This document shows, piece by piece, positions 1 to 5,635 of a stretch of DNA of 6,629 bases. The stretch is from Acidilobaceae archaeon (GTDB lineage Archaea > Thermoproteota > Thermoprotei_A > Sulfolobales > Acidilobaceae), in the NCBI GenBank assembly GCA_027081695.1, contig JALWJI010000024.1:1-6629 (forward strand), read 5' to 3'. The notes beneath the pieces are model-generated. The model saw nothing but the letters and a program-made list of their open reading frames with translations, was not told the DNA's origin and searched no databases. Every line of letters begins with the position of its first letter. Within the stretch, counting starts at the first letter, position 1. The position numbers were made by a program, and so were the translations under genes.

Positions 1-22
1 CTATAACAGCCTTCTGCTCCAT
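1..22 (-). CDS. 5' end of a minus-strand gene, cut by the window edge (product unknown)
   Basis: An ATG at 22-20 on the minus strand opens a frame reading MEQKAVI before the window ends. The support is positional: an AT-rich TATA-like element at about 60-46 lies at the distance expected for an archaeal promoter giving a transcript that starts at or just before this ATG. No strong Shine-Dalgarno is seen, which fits a leaderless or very short leader mRNA. A second minus-strand ATG at 53 is also open to the edge in another frame, but it overlaps the TATA-like element and is less likely. Seven codons are too few to name a product. This is an inference from context. Confidence 0.35.
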
Positions 23-45
23 AGTTACCAATTACAGAGAGCAAA

Positions 46-60
46 CTATACATTTAAATT
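46..60 (-). promoter_or_regulatory. TATA-like promoter element for the leftmost minus-strand gene
   Basis: On the minus strand this stretch reads AATTTAAATGTATAG. It contains two overlapping TATA-like cores, TTTAAA and TATAG. An archaeal transcription start 25-27 nt downstream would fall at about 22-30, at or just before the ATG at 22. The call rests on spacing and base composition only. Confidence 0.35.
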
Positions 61-260
61 ATGCAAGTACAGATCCCCCTAACAATAAAAAATAGATTGC
101 TTAAAAATTTTATAATAAAAATACTATAGTGAGTTCTACAATCTACCTGGAAACTCTTTTAATTAAACAATATATGCTAACTCTTGGACAGTCAAATAAA
201 ACCTAGTAAAAATAGAAAGATAATTAACACGTATCCTCCTTAAGTGTTCCCCGCTTCCCA

Positions 261-273
261 GAATATTATATTC
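261..273. repeat. 13-bp palindrome, possible operator
   Basis: GAATATTATATTC has two perfect 6-bp inverted arms, GAATAT and ATATTC, around one central base. It lies about 80 bp upstream of the TATA-like box of the oxidase operon. A second inverted pair, CTAGTAT (274-280) and ATACTAG (303-309), starts immediately after it. Dyads like this can be transcription-factor sites, but in AT-rich DNA they also arise by chance, so the operator reading is speculative. Confidence 0.25.
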
Positions 274-350
274 CTAGTATGCTCAAAACTCTTATTAGAA
301 TAATACTAGATAAAATAATCAGCTATAAGGATTTATCTAAATCACCAGTG

Positions 351-358
351 TATATAGA
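351..358 (+). promoter_or_regulatory. TATA-like promoter box of the 2-hydroxyacid oxidase operon
   Basis: TATATAGA lies about 30 nt before the GTG start at 385. Counting 25-27 nt from the centre of the box puts the transcription start at about 380, so the mRNA would be leaderless or nearly so. That agrees with the absence of any Shine-Dalgarno before the GTG. No convincing purine-rich BRE was recognised just upstream. Confidence 0.5.
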
Positions 359-384
359 GTCATCCTACCTACCAGAATATATGG

Positions 385-1824
385 GTGCCAGAACTGTCAT
401 CCAACATAGGCAACGCATTAAAAGAGCTTAGGCACCGGCTGGGGAAAGACAAGGTTATAGAAGATCCGGCAATATCAGTGCTCTACACCAGGGAGCCCAG
501 TGGTATAAGGGGAAGCCATGTAAAGGCAGTGGTTTTCCCAGAAGAGGAAAAAGACGTCTCCTTGATCCTGAGAACCGCGTACAAGTATAATGTGCCCGTT
601 TACCCGCAGGGTTCGAGCACGAGTCTCTCCGGCAATAGTGTTCCATTAAAGCCAGGCATCGTCGTCAGTATGGAGCGCATGAACCGGATCCTCGAGATTA
701 GCATTGTAGACAGCTATGTCGTCGTGGAGCCTGGTGTGAGGATAGAAGATCTCAACGTCGAGCTCGCAAGGCATGGATACATGTTCCCCGTGGATCCTGC
801 CAGTAGTAGTGTCGCTACAGTAGGAGGAGCCATAAATAACGGAGCAGGCGGGCTCCGCGGAGCCAAGTATGGTACTATGCGTGACTGGCTCCTAGCAGTT
901 AGGCTAGGCATAGCTGATAAGGAGGGATCTATACTGAGCCTCGGATGTTATACTGTAAAGTGTAGATCAGGCTACGACCTCGCACGCCTCATAGTGGGGA
1001 GCGAGGGAACTCTCGGCATCGTTACACGAGCCGTTCTCCGGATAACTCCTCTGCCGGAGGACACAGTGTACGCGTTATCCTTCTTCGATAGCTTAGAGGA
1101 TCTAATGGAGGCATTCATAGAGATAAGAAGGAGCAGGCTGAACCCCTTCATGCTAGAATTCATGGATTCCGCAACAGTAGAATATGCAAGCAAGAGCCTC
1201 GCTCTCCCCTACAAGCCCAAAGGCAACCTGTTCCTCGTAGGGATCGAGACTAGTCCAGAATCCAGTCAAAGAATACTCGACACGCTTACGAAACTATTAG
1301 AAAACCATGGTGCACATACCATTATCACGGCCCATGGCGACAAGGAGGCACACGAGAAGAAACTATTCGCAGTAAGAAAGAACCTCTTCACCGGACAGGC
1401 ACGATATACGCTCGAGAAAGAAGGCGCAAGCGGCCGTATAATGGTCATGATAGAGGACATAGTCGTACCGCCAAGCAAGGTGCCTGAGGCCGTGACATTG
1501 ATACGCGGCCTCGGCGAAAAATACGGCTTCACAGTGTTTATCGGCGGCCACATAGGCGACGGCAATCTCCACCCGGCGGTCGGCTTCAACGCAGAAGATG
1601 AAGAGGAGAGAGAGCGGGTCGAGCAGTGGTTCCACGAGGTCATGGAGATAGCCCTAAAGCTTGGGGGCAGTATTAGCGCTGAGCACGGTATCGGGCTACT
1701 AAAGAAGCAGGGCTTAAGAATGGAGCTCGAGTACAAGAATAGTCTCAAGGCGCTCCAGCTCATGAAGGAGATCAAGAAGGCCTTCGACCCAAAGGAACTA
1801 CTTAACCCGGGCAAGGTGTTATAG
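385..1824 (+). CDS. glcD: FAD-linked 2-hydroxyacid dehydrogenase, GlcD / D-lactate dehydrogenase type
   Basis: This 479-residue protein matches the VAO/PCMH flavoprotein layout: an N-terminal FAD-binding domain (about 40-225) and a C-terminal FAD-oxidase domain (about 230-478). Visible family signatures are the FAD loop QGSSTSLSGNSVP (75-87), DPASSSVATVGG (137-148) with NNGAGGLRGAKYGTMRDW following, VGSEGTLGIVT (204-214), GGHIGDGNLH (387-396), SAEHGIG (431-437) and the terminal LNPGKVL. The length is close to the roughly 470-500 residues usual for GlcD. The enzyme would oxidise glycolate, D-lactate or a related 2-hydroxyacid to the 2-oxoacid and reduce FAD; the exact substrate cannot be read from sequence. 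The start is GTG at 385, with a TATA-like box at 351 and no Shine-Dalgarno, suggesting leaderless translation. It is the first gene of an operon with iron-sulfur partners; the next gene begins 2 nt after its stop. No signal peptide or membrane helix is seen. Confidence 0.92.
   Translation: MPELSSNIGNALKELRHRLGKDKVIEDPAISVLYTREPSGIRGSHVKAVVFPEEEKDVSLILRTAYKYNVPVYPQGSSTSLSGNSVPLKPGIVVSMERMNRILEISIVDSYVVVEPGVRIEDLNVELARHGYMFPVDPASSSVATVGGAINNGAGGLRGAKYGTMRDWLLAVRLGIADKEGSILSLGCYTVKCRSGYDLARLIVGSEGTLGIVTRAVLRITPLPEDTVYALSFFDSLEDLMEAFIEIRRSRLNPFMLEFMDSATVEYASKSLALPYKPKGNLFLVGIETSPESSQRILDTLTKLLENHGAHTIITAHGDKEAHEKKLFAVRKNLFTGQARYTLEKEGASGRIMVMIEDIVVPPSKVPEAVTLIRGLGEKYGFTVFIGGHIGDGNLHPAVGFNAEDEEERERVEQWFHEVMEIALKLGGSISAEHGIGLLKKQGLRMELEYKNSLKALQLMKEIKKAFDPKELLNPGKVL
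1813..1818 (+). promoter_or_regulatory. Ribosome binding site for the ferredoxin-like gene
   Basis: AAGGTG inside the last codons of the dehydrogenase gene sits 8 nt before a TTG. This decides the start at 1827, since no ATG is near, and it implies translation coupled to the upstream gene. Confidence 0.6.
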
Positions 1825-1826
1825 CC

Positions 1827-2177
1827 TTGAAGGACCCCAGAGCCGAGATAATCGAGACAGCTGGCAAATGCCTTTACTGTGGTTTCTGCGAAGCTCTCTG
1901 CCCGACGAGGCCTCTTGGACCGCATAGAGGCTATGGTCCCCGGGGGAGAGTGAACATAGCATATATGTTGGCAAAGGGAGAAATAGTGGCGTCTAGCCAC
2001 GTTGTAGAGAGCCTTTATAGTTGCCTGCTCTGCCGTGCATGCGAGTTAAAGTGTCCAATAGCCCTGCCTATTGCAGAAATAATAAGGAATGCGAGAGGAC
2101 TCATCGCCGAGCCGGGTTTAAATGCCTCCAAGTCTCCCAGCATTAATAGGGTGCAGGTATTTGCTAGACGTACGTAG
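1827..2177 (+). CDS. 2x[4Fe-4S] ferredoxin-domain protein, N-terminal half of a GlcF-type subunit
   Basis: The 116-residue product carries two CxxCxxCxxxCP motifs: C15, C18, C21, C25 and C66, C69, C72, C76, each followed by proline. Each should bind one [4Fe-4S] cluster. Between them lies GPRGRVNIAYMLAKGE (37-52), like the conserved SPRGR-type element of GlcF, the iron-sulfur subunit of glycolate oxidase. In GlcF this ferredoxin module is fused to a C-terminal cysteine-rich domain. Here the frame stops at TAG 2175-2177 and the cysteine-rich part continues as the next gene in another reading frame. The stop lies within a tandem ACGTACGT, and dropping one unit restores a continuous frame. Translation starts at TTG 1827 with a good Shine-Dalgarno. 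The likely role is electron transfer from the FAD subunit. It may be a genuine small ferredoxin subunit or half of a broken gene; the sequence alone cannot decide. Confidence 0.82.
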   Translation: MKDPRAEIIETAGKCLYCGFCEALCPTRPLGPHRGYGPRGRVNIAYMLAKGEIVASSHVVESLYSCLLCRACELKCPIALPIAEIIRNARGLIAEPGLNASKSPSINRVQVFARRT

Positions 2178-3138
2178 TATCCTCCGCATCCTAGCCGATA
2201 ATATCAAGCGAACAGGCCTACCAGTACCAGGAGACCCGGGCCTCCTCACATCGTGGAGCACTGGCCTAGATCTACCAGAGAAGGGAGACGTCATACTATA
2301 CACTGGGGGACTCTACCAGTTACTACCCTATATCGAGGAATTCGCAGAGTACCTAGAGAAGCTCGAAGGCGGTAAGGCCGGTGGACTACTCCTAAAAGCA
2401 GCGGGCAAACTGAGGAGGCTTGCTAGCCTGTCTAAGATCGTTGTCCGTCCTTCGCGGGAGAGGCTCGAGTACTCTAGGCAGGTGCTTGTCTCCATCGTAG
2501 AACTCCTAAAGAGTGCCGGTGTAGAGATCGCTTATCCCCGGAGCGTTGACTCGTATAGTGGAGTCTTGCTATACGATATGGGATTAGACACGGTGTTCAA
2601 AGAGCATGCCCGGAAGGTTGCAGAAGCGCTAGAGTCCGTGGGGGCCAAGACTATTGTAACCATTGACCCCCACACAACCCATGTGCTCCGCAAAGTATTT
2701 CCACGCTACGTGGAGGGATTTGCTCCTACAGTGAAGTCCTATATAGAGGTGCTCGCCGAGAACATTGATAATCTCCAGTTCAAGCAAGGAGACGCTGGAC
2801 GAGTAGTTATCCATGACCCCTGCTTCTATGCACGCTACGAGGACATAATAGATGAGCCCAGACTCCTGCTAGGAAAAGCAGGCTATACCGTCGTGGAGCC
2901 GCGTAGAAGTGGCCGAATGACTTACTGCTGTGGCGGCCCTATCGAGAGTATTGCGCCTAGACTATCAAGGCGGATCGCTGAGACTAGAGCCCGAGAACTA
3001 GATGAGGCTGGTGGCGAAATTATTGCTACGCTCTGCCCGATCTGCTATTCTAATCTGAGGAGGGCTTATCGAGGCCTGGGGCTTGAACGGGATATACAGG
3101 ATCTCAGCATATTATTGTATAGGAGGCTAGGGCCTTGA
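2122..3138 (+). CDS. CCG-domain iron-sulfur protein, HdrB/GlcF-type, C-terminal half of a GlcF-like subunit
   Basis: As drawn from ATG 2122 the product has 338 residues; a TTG at 2161 with a GGGTG site 7 nt upstream gives 325 and may be the true start. The C-terminal part has a complete CCG motif: C234, then C269-C270-G271 after 34 residues, then C305xxC308 after a further 34. In heterodisulfide reductase B and GlcF/LutA-like proteins, such sites hold a [4Fe-4S] or unusual cluster. The N-terminal repeat of the domain is present in fold pattern but lacks cysteines: VILYTGG (57-63), SYSGVLLYDMG (144-154) and IDPHTTHVL (181-189) stand where the C, CCG and CxxC elements are expected. It probably works with the FAD subunit as an electron acceptor or disulfide/quinone-interacting unit. 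An in-frame TAA directly before ATG 2122 closes the frame upstream, so fusion to the ferredoxin part needs a frameshift. Its stop overlaps the next gene's TTG. Confidence 0.82.
   Translation: MPPSLPALIGCRYLLDVRSILRILADNIKRTGLPVPGDPGLLTSWSTGLDLPEKGDVILYTGGLYQLLPYIEEFAEYLEKLEGGKAGGLLLKAAGKLRRLASLSKIVVRPSRERLEYSRQVLVSIVELLKSAGVEIAYPRSVDSYSGVLLYDMGLDTVFKEHARKVAEALESVGAKTIVTIDPHTTHVLRKVFPRYVEGFAPTVKSYIEVLAENIDNLQFKQGDAGRVVIHDPCFYARYEDIIDEPRLLLGKAGYTVVEPRRSGRMTYCCGGPIESIAPRLSRRIAETRARELDEAGGEIIATLCPICYSNLRRAYRGLGLERDIQDLSILLYRRLGP
2149..2153 (+). promoter_or_regulatory. Possible internal ribosome binding site for the CCG-domain gene
   Basis: GGGTG lies 7 nt before an in-frame TTG at 2161. If the CCG-domain protein is made as a separate chain, this site favours a start at TTG 2161 (325 residues, 17-nt overlap with the upstream gene) over ATG 2122 (56-nt overlap), which has no clear Shine-Dalgarno. 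The motif could also be chance within coding DNA. Confidence 0.35.
2168..2175 (+). repeat. Tandem 4-bp duplication ACGTACGT at the frame break
   Basis: Two adjacent copies of ACGT cover the last sense codons of the ferredoxin-like gene; its stop TAG (2175-2177) uses the final T of the repeat. With one copy removed, the upstream frame reads FARRSILRILADNIKRTG and runs directly into the CCG-domain frame at AGT 2176. A 4-bp tandem duplication by slippage is therefore a simple explanation for the split of the GlcF-type gene. Confidence 0.6.
3121..3126 (+). promoter_or_regulatory. Ribosome binding site deciding the TTG start of the LutB-like gene
   Basis: A full AGGAGG lies 8 nt before TTG 3135. 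The alternative ATG at 3144 would be 17 nt away, too far, so the TTG is preferred. The site lies inside the end of the CCG-domain gene. Confidence 0.7.
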
Positions 3139-4334
3139 GCATAATGTTGGAAAAGGTCCTCGAGGACATCTATAAGGGGCTCGAGGACCCAGAGTTCTCA
3201 ATGGCCATATCTAGGAGTGTTTCTAATGCCGAGGGCAAGCATCTCCGAGTAAAGGAATCGTATCCCTACGTGGAGGATCTCCGGCTACGGGTTCTCGAGG
3301 CTAAGAAGAAGGCGTTAGAGAACATAGACTACTATATAGACCAGTTGGCTCGGTCTCTCGAGCGTAATCATGGCGTGCTACATATTGCGAGAGACAGGGA
3401 TGAGGCGCAGAGTTTACTAGGAGATCTTGTTGGCTCTGGGAAGCTAGTAATATTCAGCAAGAGCATAGTCGCCGAAGAGCTCGGACTACGCGAGTACCTT
3501 GAATCCCTCGGTAACCAAGTGTGGGAGACTGATCTAGGACAGTTGCTGATACAATTGGAGCATGGCAAACCTATGCATACGACTGCGCCAGCCATACATC
3601 TAACAATAGAGAAAGCCGCTAGACTGGTTAGAGAGAAGCTGGGAGCCGAGCTACCGAGTAGTCCGGAGCCAGAGGATATAGTTTCTGCTGTCCGCCGGTT
3701 CCTCCGAGAAATCTACTATAAGGCCGATGTAGGAATTTCAGGCGCCAATGCTGTCGCGGCCGATACAGGGTCGATCGTGCTCGTCGAAAACGAGGGCAAT
3801 ATCCGGCTTGTGACCGGGTATCCGCCGATCCACATTGCTGTTACAGGGATCGAGAAAATAGTGCCTTCGCTGAATGATGCAATAAGCTATGCGTTGGTTC
3901 AGGCGGCTTATGCGGGCCTGTTCCCGCCGACCTATCTCAACGTAATAAGCGGGCCCAGCAATACCGCTGATATAGAGCATCGCCGCGTGTATGGTGCGCA
4001 TGGTCCCAGAGAGCTACATCTTATACTCATAGATAATGGCCGGAGACAAGCATTACTCGATCCCGGGTTAAGAGATCATCTCAGATGCATAAGATGTGGT
4101 CGGTGCCAGTGGGAGTGTCCTGTATGGCATCATACCGCTAACAAGTGGGGAGGGCCGACTTATGGAGGGCCTATGGGGGTCTTGTGGACCGCGATAACTC
4201 TCGGCAAGGAGGCTGGCGCCGAGCTATCCATGCTCTGTCTAGGATGTGCACGGTGTGACGAGGTCTGCCCTATGGAGATTCCCTTGTCTTCGCTGATAAG
4301 GGGTCTTAAGAGAGTTTATTCTTCGAAGATCTGA
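3135..4334 (+). CDS. lutB: LutB-like LUD-domain iron-sulfur protein
   Basis: This 399-residue protein has a LUD domain (about 60-305) with the typical ISGANAVAADTGSIVLVENE stretch (201-220) and SGPSNTADIEHRRVYGAHGP (272-291). Two [4Fe-4S] motifs follow: C318, C321, C324, C328 and C371, C374, C378 with C368 as the first ligand, both ending in CP. LutB belongs to the LutABC (LldEFG) lactate-utilisation system, in which it is an electron-carrying subunit of a lactate-oxidising complex. Bacterial LutB is about 470 residues with an extra C-terminal domain (DUF3390); here the chain ends about 20 residues after the last cluster, so that domain is missing. The TTG start overlaps the upstream stop as TTGA, and an AGGAGG site is 8 nt before it, implying tight coupling. 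No LutC follows. It probably joins the GlcD and GlcF-like proteins in one oxidase complex. Its 3' end overlaps surE on the other strand by 19 bp. Confidence 0.88.
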   Translation: MSIMLEKVLEDIYKGLEDPEFSMAISRSVSNAEGKHLRVKESYPYVEDLRLRVLEAKKKALENIDYYIDQLARSLERNHGVLHIARDRDEAQSLLGDLVGSGKLVIFSKSIVAEELGLREYLESLGNQVWETDLGQLLIQLEHGKPMHTTAPAIHLTIEKAARLVREKLGAELPSSPEPEDIVSAVRRFLREIYYKADVGISGANAVAADTGSIVLVENEGNIRLVTGYPPIHIAVTGIEKIVPSLNDAISYALVQAAYAGLFPPTYLNVISGPSNTADIEHRRVYGAHGPRELHLILIDNGRRQALLDPGLRDHLRCIRCGRCQWECPVWHHTANKWGGPTYGGPMGVLWTAITLGKEAGAELSMLCLGCARCDEVCPMEIPLSSLIRGLKRVYSSKI

Positions 4335-5128
4335 GCGTTTATTTTCTCTATTATGGTCTCGGCGTATCTCAGAGCTTCCATATTTTCTGGAGAGGTGTTC
4401 TTGGCCATGTTGTAGAGGTCTACGATAACTACGCTCGCATAGCCGTTGCGGATAGCCCAAATATCTGTGCCTGGCGGAGCTTCCAAGTCGTATATTCTCT
4501 CTGGCTCCCATATTGGGAAGGCTGTGTTGCCCTCTACCTTTATCCTGGTCCTGTAAACGTTCCATGCGAGCCTGGCCAATACTATTCGCCGGGGGTTAAC
4601 CGGGGAGTTAACAACGATTAGAGGAGCAGCCCTACTTTTCCACCGAGAGACTAGACTACCCTGTATTAGCTGATCCGCTATCTCGGCGGATATTCTTGCG
4701 GCTGGTTCGAACTCTTCTCTCCTGGAGGCTTCCCAGTCCGTTGTGCTCACCGCTATTGCAGGTATGCCTTGGAGCGCGGCTTCTATGGCTGCTCCTATCG
4801 TGCCGCTTGTGAGGAAGTCCTCGAAGCCTAGGTTGGGGCCATGGTTTATCCCGGAAACGACTATGTCTGGTCTCCGTGGGAGGAGTGCTTTTAGAGCAAT
4901 GTATACTGCGGCGGCGGGCGGTGCGTCTATGGCCCACGACATTACTGTGCCGGGAACCTCCCTCTCCTCGAGCCTGACGCGGAGCTTTATTCCTTTTCCA
5001 GCACCGCTCTGCTGGCTCGAGGGAGCTGCTACATAGATGCTGTAGCCCTTCTCTATTAATGCCTGCTTTAGGGTTTCTAGTCCTACTGCGTCTATTCCAT
5101 CATCGTTGACTAGGAGGGCTGTCTTCAA
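4316..5128 (-). CDS. surE: SurE-family 5'/3'-nucleotidase
   Basis: The 270-residue product begins KTALLVNDDGIDAVGL, the SurE signature. Expected metal ligands are visible: D9 and D10 in NDDG, S41 in QQSGAG, and N95 in SGINHGPNLG (92-101). SGTIGAAIEAALQGIPAIAV (108-127) is the conserved segment that follows in this family. Length fits the usual 245-270. SurE enzymes are metal-dependent phosphatases that release phosphate from nucleoside monophosphates; some also cut other phosphoesters, so the physiological substrate is uncertain. The start is TTG 5128, with AGGTG (5143-5139 on the minus strand) 10 nt before it. The gene lies 45 bp after the cysteine-rich gene on the same strand and may share its transcript, although the AT-rich gap could hold its own promoter. 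Its C-terminal codons overlap the end of the convergent LutB-like gene by 19 bp, leaving no room for a separate terminator. Confidence 0.95.
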   Translation of the reverse strand: MKTALLVNDDGIDAVGLETLKQALIEKGYSIYVAAPSSQQSGAGKGIKLRVRLEEREVPGTVMSWAIDAPPAAAVYIALKALLPRRPDIVVSGINHGPNLGFEDFLTSGTIGAAIEAALQGIPAIAVSTTDWEASRREEFEPAARISAEIADQLIQGSLVSRWKSRAAPLIVVNSPVNPRRIVLARLAWNVYRTRIKVEGNTAFPIWEPERIYDLEAPPGTDIWAIRNGYASVVIVDLYNMAKNTSPENMEALRYAETIIEKINAQIFEE

Positions 5129-5138
5129 TTCTACGGCG

Positions 5139-5143
5139 CACCT
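5139..5143 (-). promoter_or_regulatory. Ribosome binding site supporting the TTG start of surE
   Basis: On the minus strand AGGTG lies 10 nt before TTG 5128. The TTG is followed at once by the conserved SurE N-terminus, so start and site agree. An AT-rich stretch at 5176-5167 (TAATTATTAG, minus strand) is at the right distance to be a TATA-like box with a start near 5145, but this is weak. Confidence 0.5.
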
Positions 5144-5173
5144 AGGAGGATTCTGCCCGTTATTGTCTAATAA

Positions 5174-5518
5174 TTATTGTGCCCTGCACGGAGGACGATC
5201 GGGATCCTTTATCTCGACGCCGAGGAGGAGGCATACTCCTGTTCTGCCATAGTAGATGCATTCTCTGCAGTGTCTCGCCGGTGACCCGTCTAGCCTTATG
5301 CCTGTCCTCCTAGCTTGCTCTGGCCGCTGGGCTTGGACTATTGCTTGTATAGGTTGTTCTTGGCGTTCTGTTTCTTGTGCTTGTTTTCCTCGCTCCTGGT
5401 AGACCTTGCATTTCTCGTATTTCTTCGACAGGCATGGGTAGGCTAGTGGGTTTACTCTTTTCTTCAGTAGTTTGCAGTATACTGCGGCTCCTTGTCTTTC
5501 TGCATAGGGACATGCCAT
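5174..5518 (-). CDS. Small protein with two four-cysteine (probably zinc-binding) modules
   Basis: The 114-residue product has eight cysteines in two groups: C3, C15, C29, C37 and C84, C87, C96, C111. The groups look related: each has a Gly-x-x-x-Val-(x)-Cys-x-Leu-Leu type segment, followed 13-14 residues later by Pro-Cys (YPC at 27-29, PPC at 109-111). An internal duplication is therefore likely. Between them, about residues 38-80, is a Gln/Glu/Arg-rich linker that is probably disordered. Four cysteines per module suggest structural zinc, or less likely an iron-sulfur cluster. No enzyme motif, signal peptide or membrane helix is seen. The start is ATG 5518, with GGAGTG 7 nt upstream. The gene precedes surE by 45 bp on the same strand. 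I do not recognise a characterised family; nucleic-acid or protein binding is only a guess from the zinc-ribbon-like layout. Confidence 0.78.
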   Translation of the reverse strand: MACPYAERQGAAVYCKLLKKRVNPLAYPCLSKKYEKCKVYQERGKQAQETERQEQPIQAIVQAQRPEQARRTGIRLDGSPARHCRECIYYGRTGVCLLLGVEIKDPDRPPCRAQ

Positions 5519-5525
5519 GTTCCTG

Positions 5526-5531
5526 CACTCC
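5526..5531 (-). promoter_or_regulatory. Ribosome binding site for the cysteine-rich protein gene
   Basis: GGAGTG on the minus strand sits 7 nt before ATG 5518. It supports this start over other nearby minus-strand ATGs such as 5513, which is in another frame. Confidence 0.5.
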
Positions 5532-5625
5532 CTCTACGGGTCGTCTGTACGGTATAGTGGAAGCGACGAGTGTGGGGAAACAGGTCTTTCCAGGTCATCA
5601 GGGTTTATTGATGGGCTATGTGTTG

Positions 5626-5635
5626 TTTATAGAGG
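5626..5635 (-). promoter_or_regulatory. TATA-like box upstream of the cysteine-rich protein gene
   Basis: The minus strand reads CTCTATAAAC within the 139-bp gap between the membrane-protein gene and the cysteine-rich gene. The predicted transcription start is at about 5603, which gives a leader of about 85 nt before ATG 5518, long for this genome. A weaker TATA-like CTATACC at 5557-5551 would give a leader of about 10 nt. One or both may be used. Confidence 0.35.

Larger units (their letters stand above)
23..384. other. AT-rich divergent intergenic region
   Basis: This stretch is clearly richer in A and T than the coding DNA that follows. It separates a probable minus-strand gene start from the plus-strand oxidase operon. 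I see no tRNA, C/D-box RNA (no C box paired with a D box), CRISPR repeat or convincing ORF. The small frames starting at 61 (22 codons), 174 (10 codons) and 279 (50 codons) lack ribosome sites. It holds promoter-like elements at both ends and a short palindrome at 261-273, so a control function for the two flanking genes is the simplest reading. Confidence 0.6.

Noticed and set aside
61..129. 22-codon plus-strand frame from ATG 61
   Set aside because: Very short, composition follows the AT-rich background, and no ribosome site or recognisable peptide.
279..431. 50-codon plus-strand frame from ATG 279 running across the oxidase promoter and start
   Set aside because: It has no Shine-Dalgarno or suitably placed TATA box, contains the TATA-like box of the operon, and overlaps the well-supported GTG start of the GlcD-type gene.
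1266..2000. 244-codon open frame on the minus strand inside the oxidase operon
   Set aside because: It is antisense to two genes with clear family motifs, spans their junction, and its translation is Ser/Pro/Arg-rich with no domain signature; it is a shadow of codon bias.
2122..2177. Programmed ribosomal frameshift between the ferredoxin-like and CCG-domain genes
   Set aside because: No recognised slippery heptamer or stable downstream structure was seen; the ACGT duplication and the internal GGGTG-TTG start are simpler explanations, so this was not annotated as a recoding site.
4239..4565. 108-codon minus-strand frame overlapping surE
   Set aside because: It lies out of frame within surE on the same strand, has low-complexity basic composition, and no family motif.
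5590..5610. Possible box C/D guide RNA from a TGATGA on the minus strand
   Set aside because: The C box would begin with C rather than a purine, and no D box CTGA follows at a suitable spacing, so the C/D pair cannot form.
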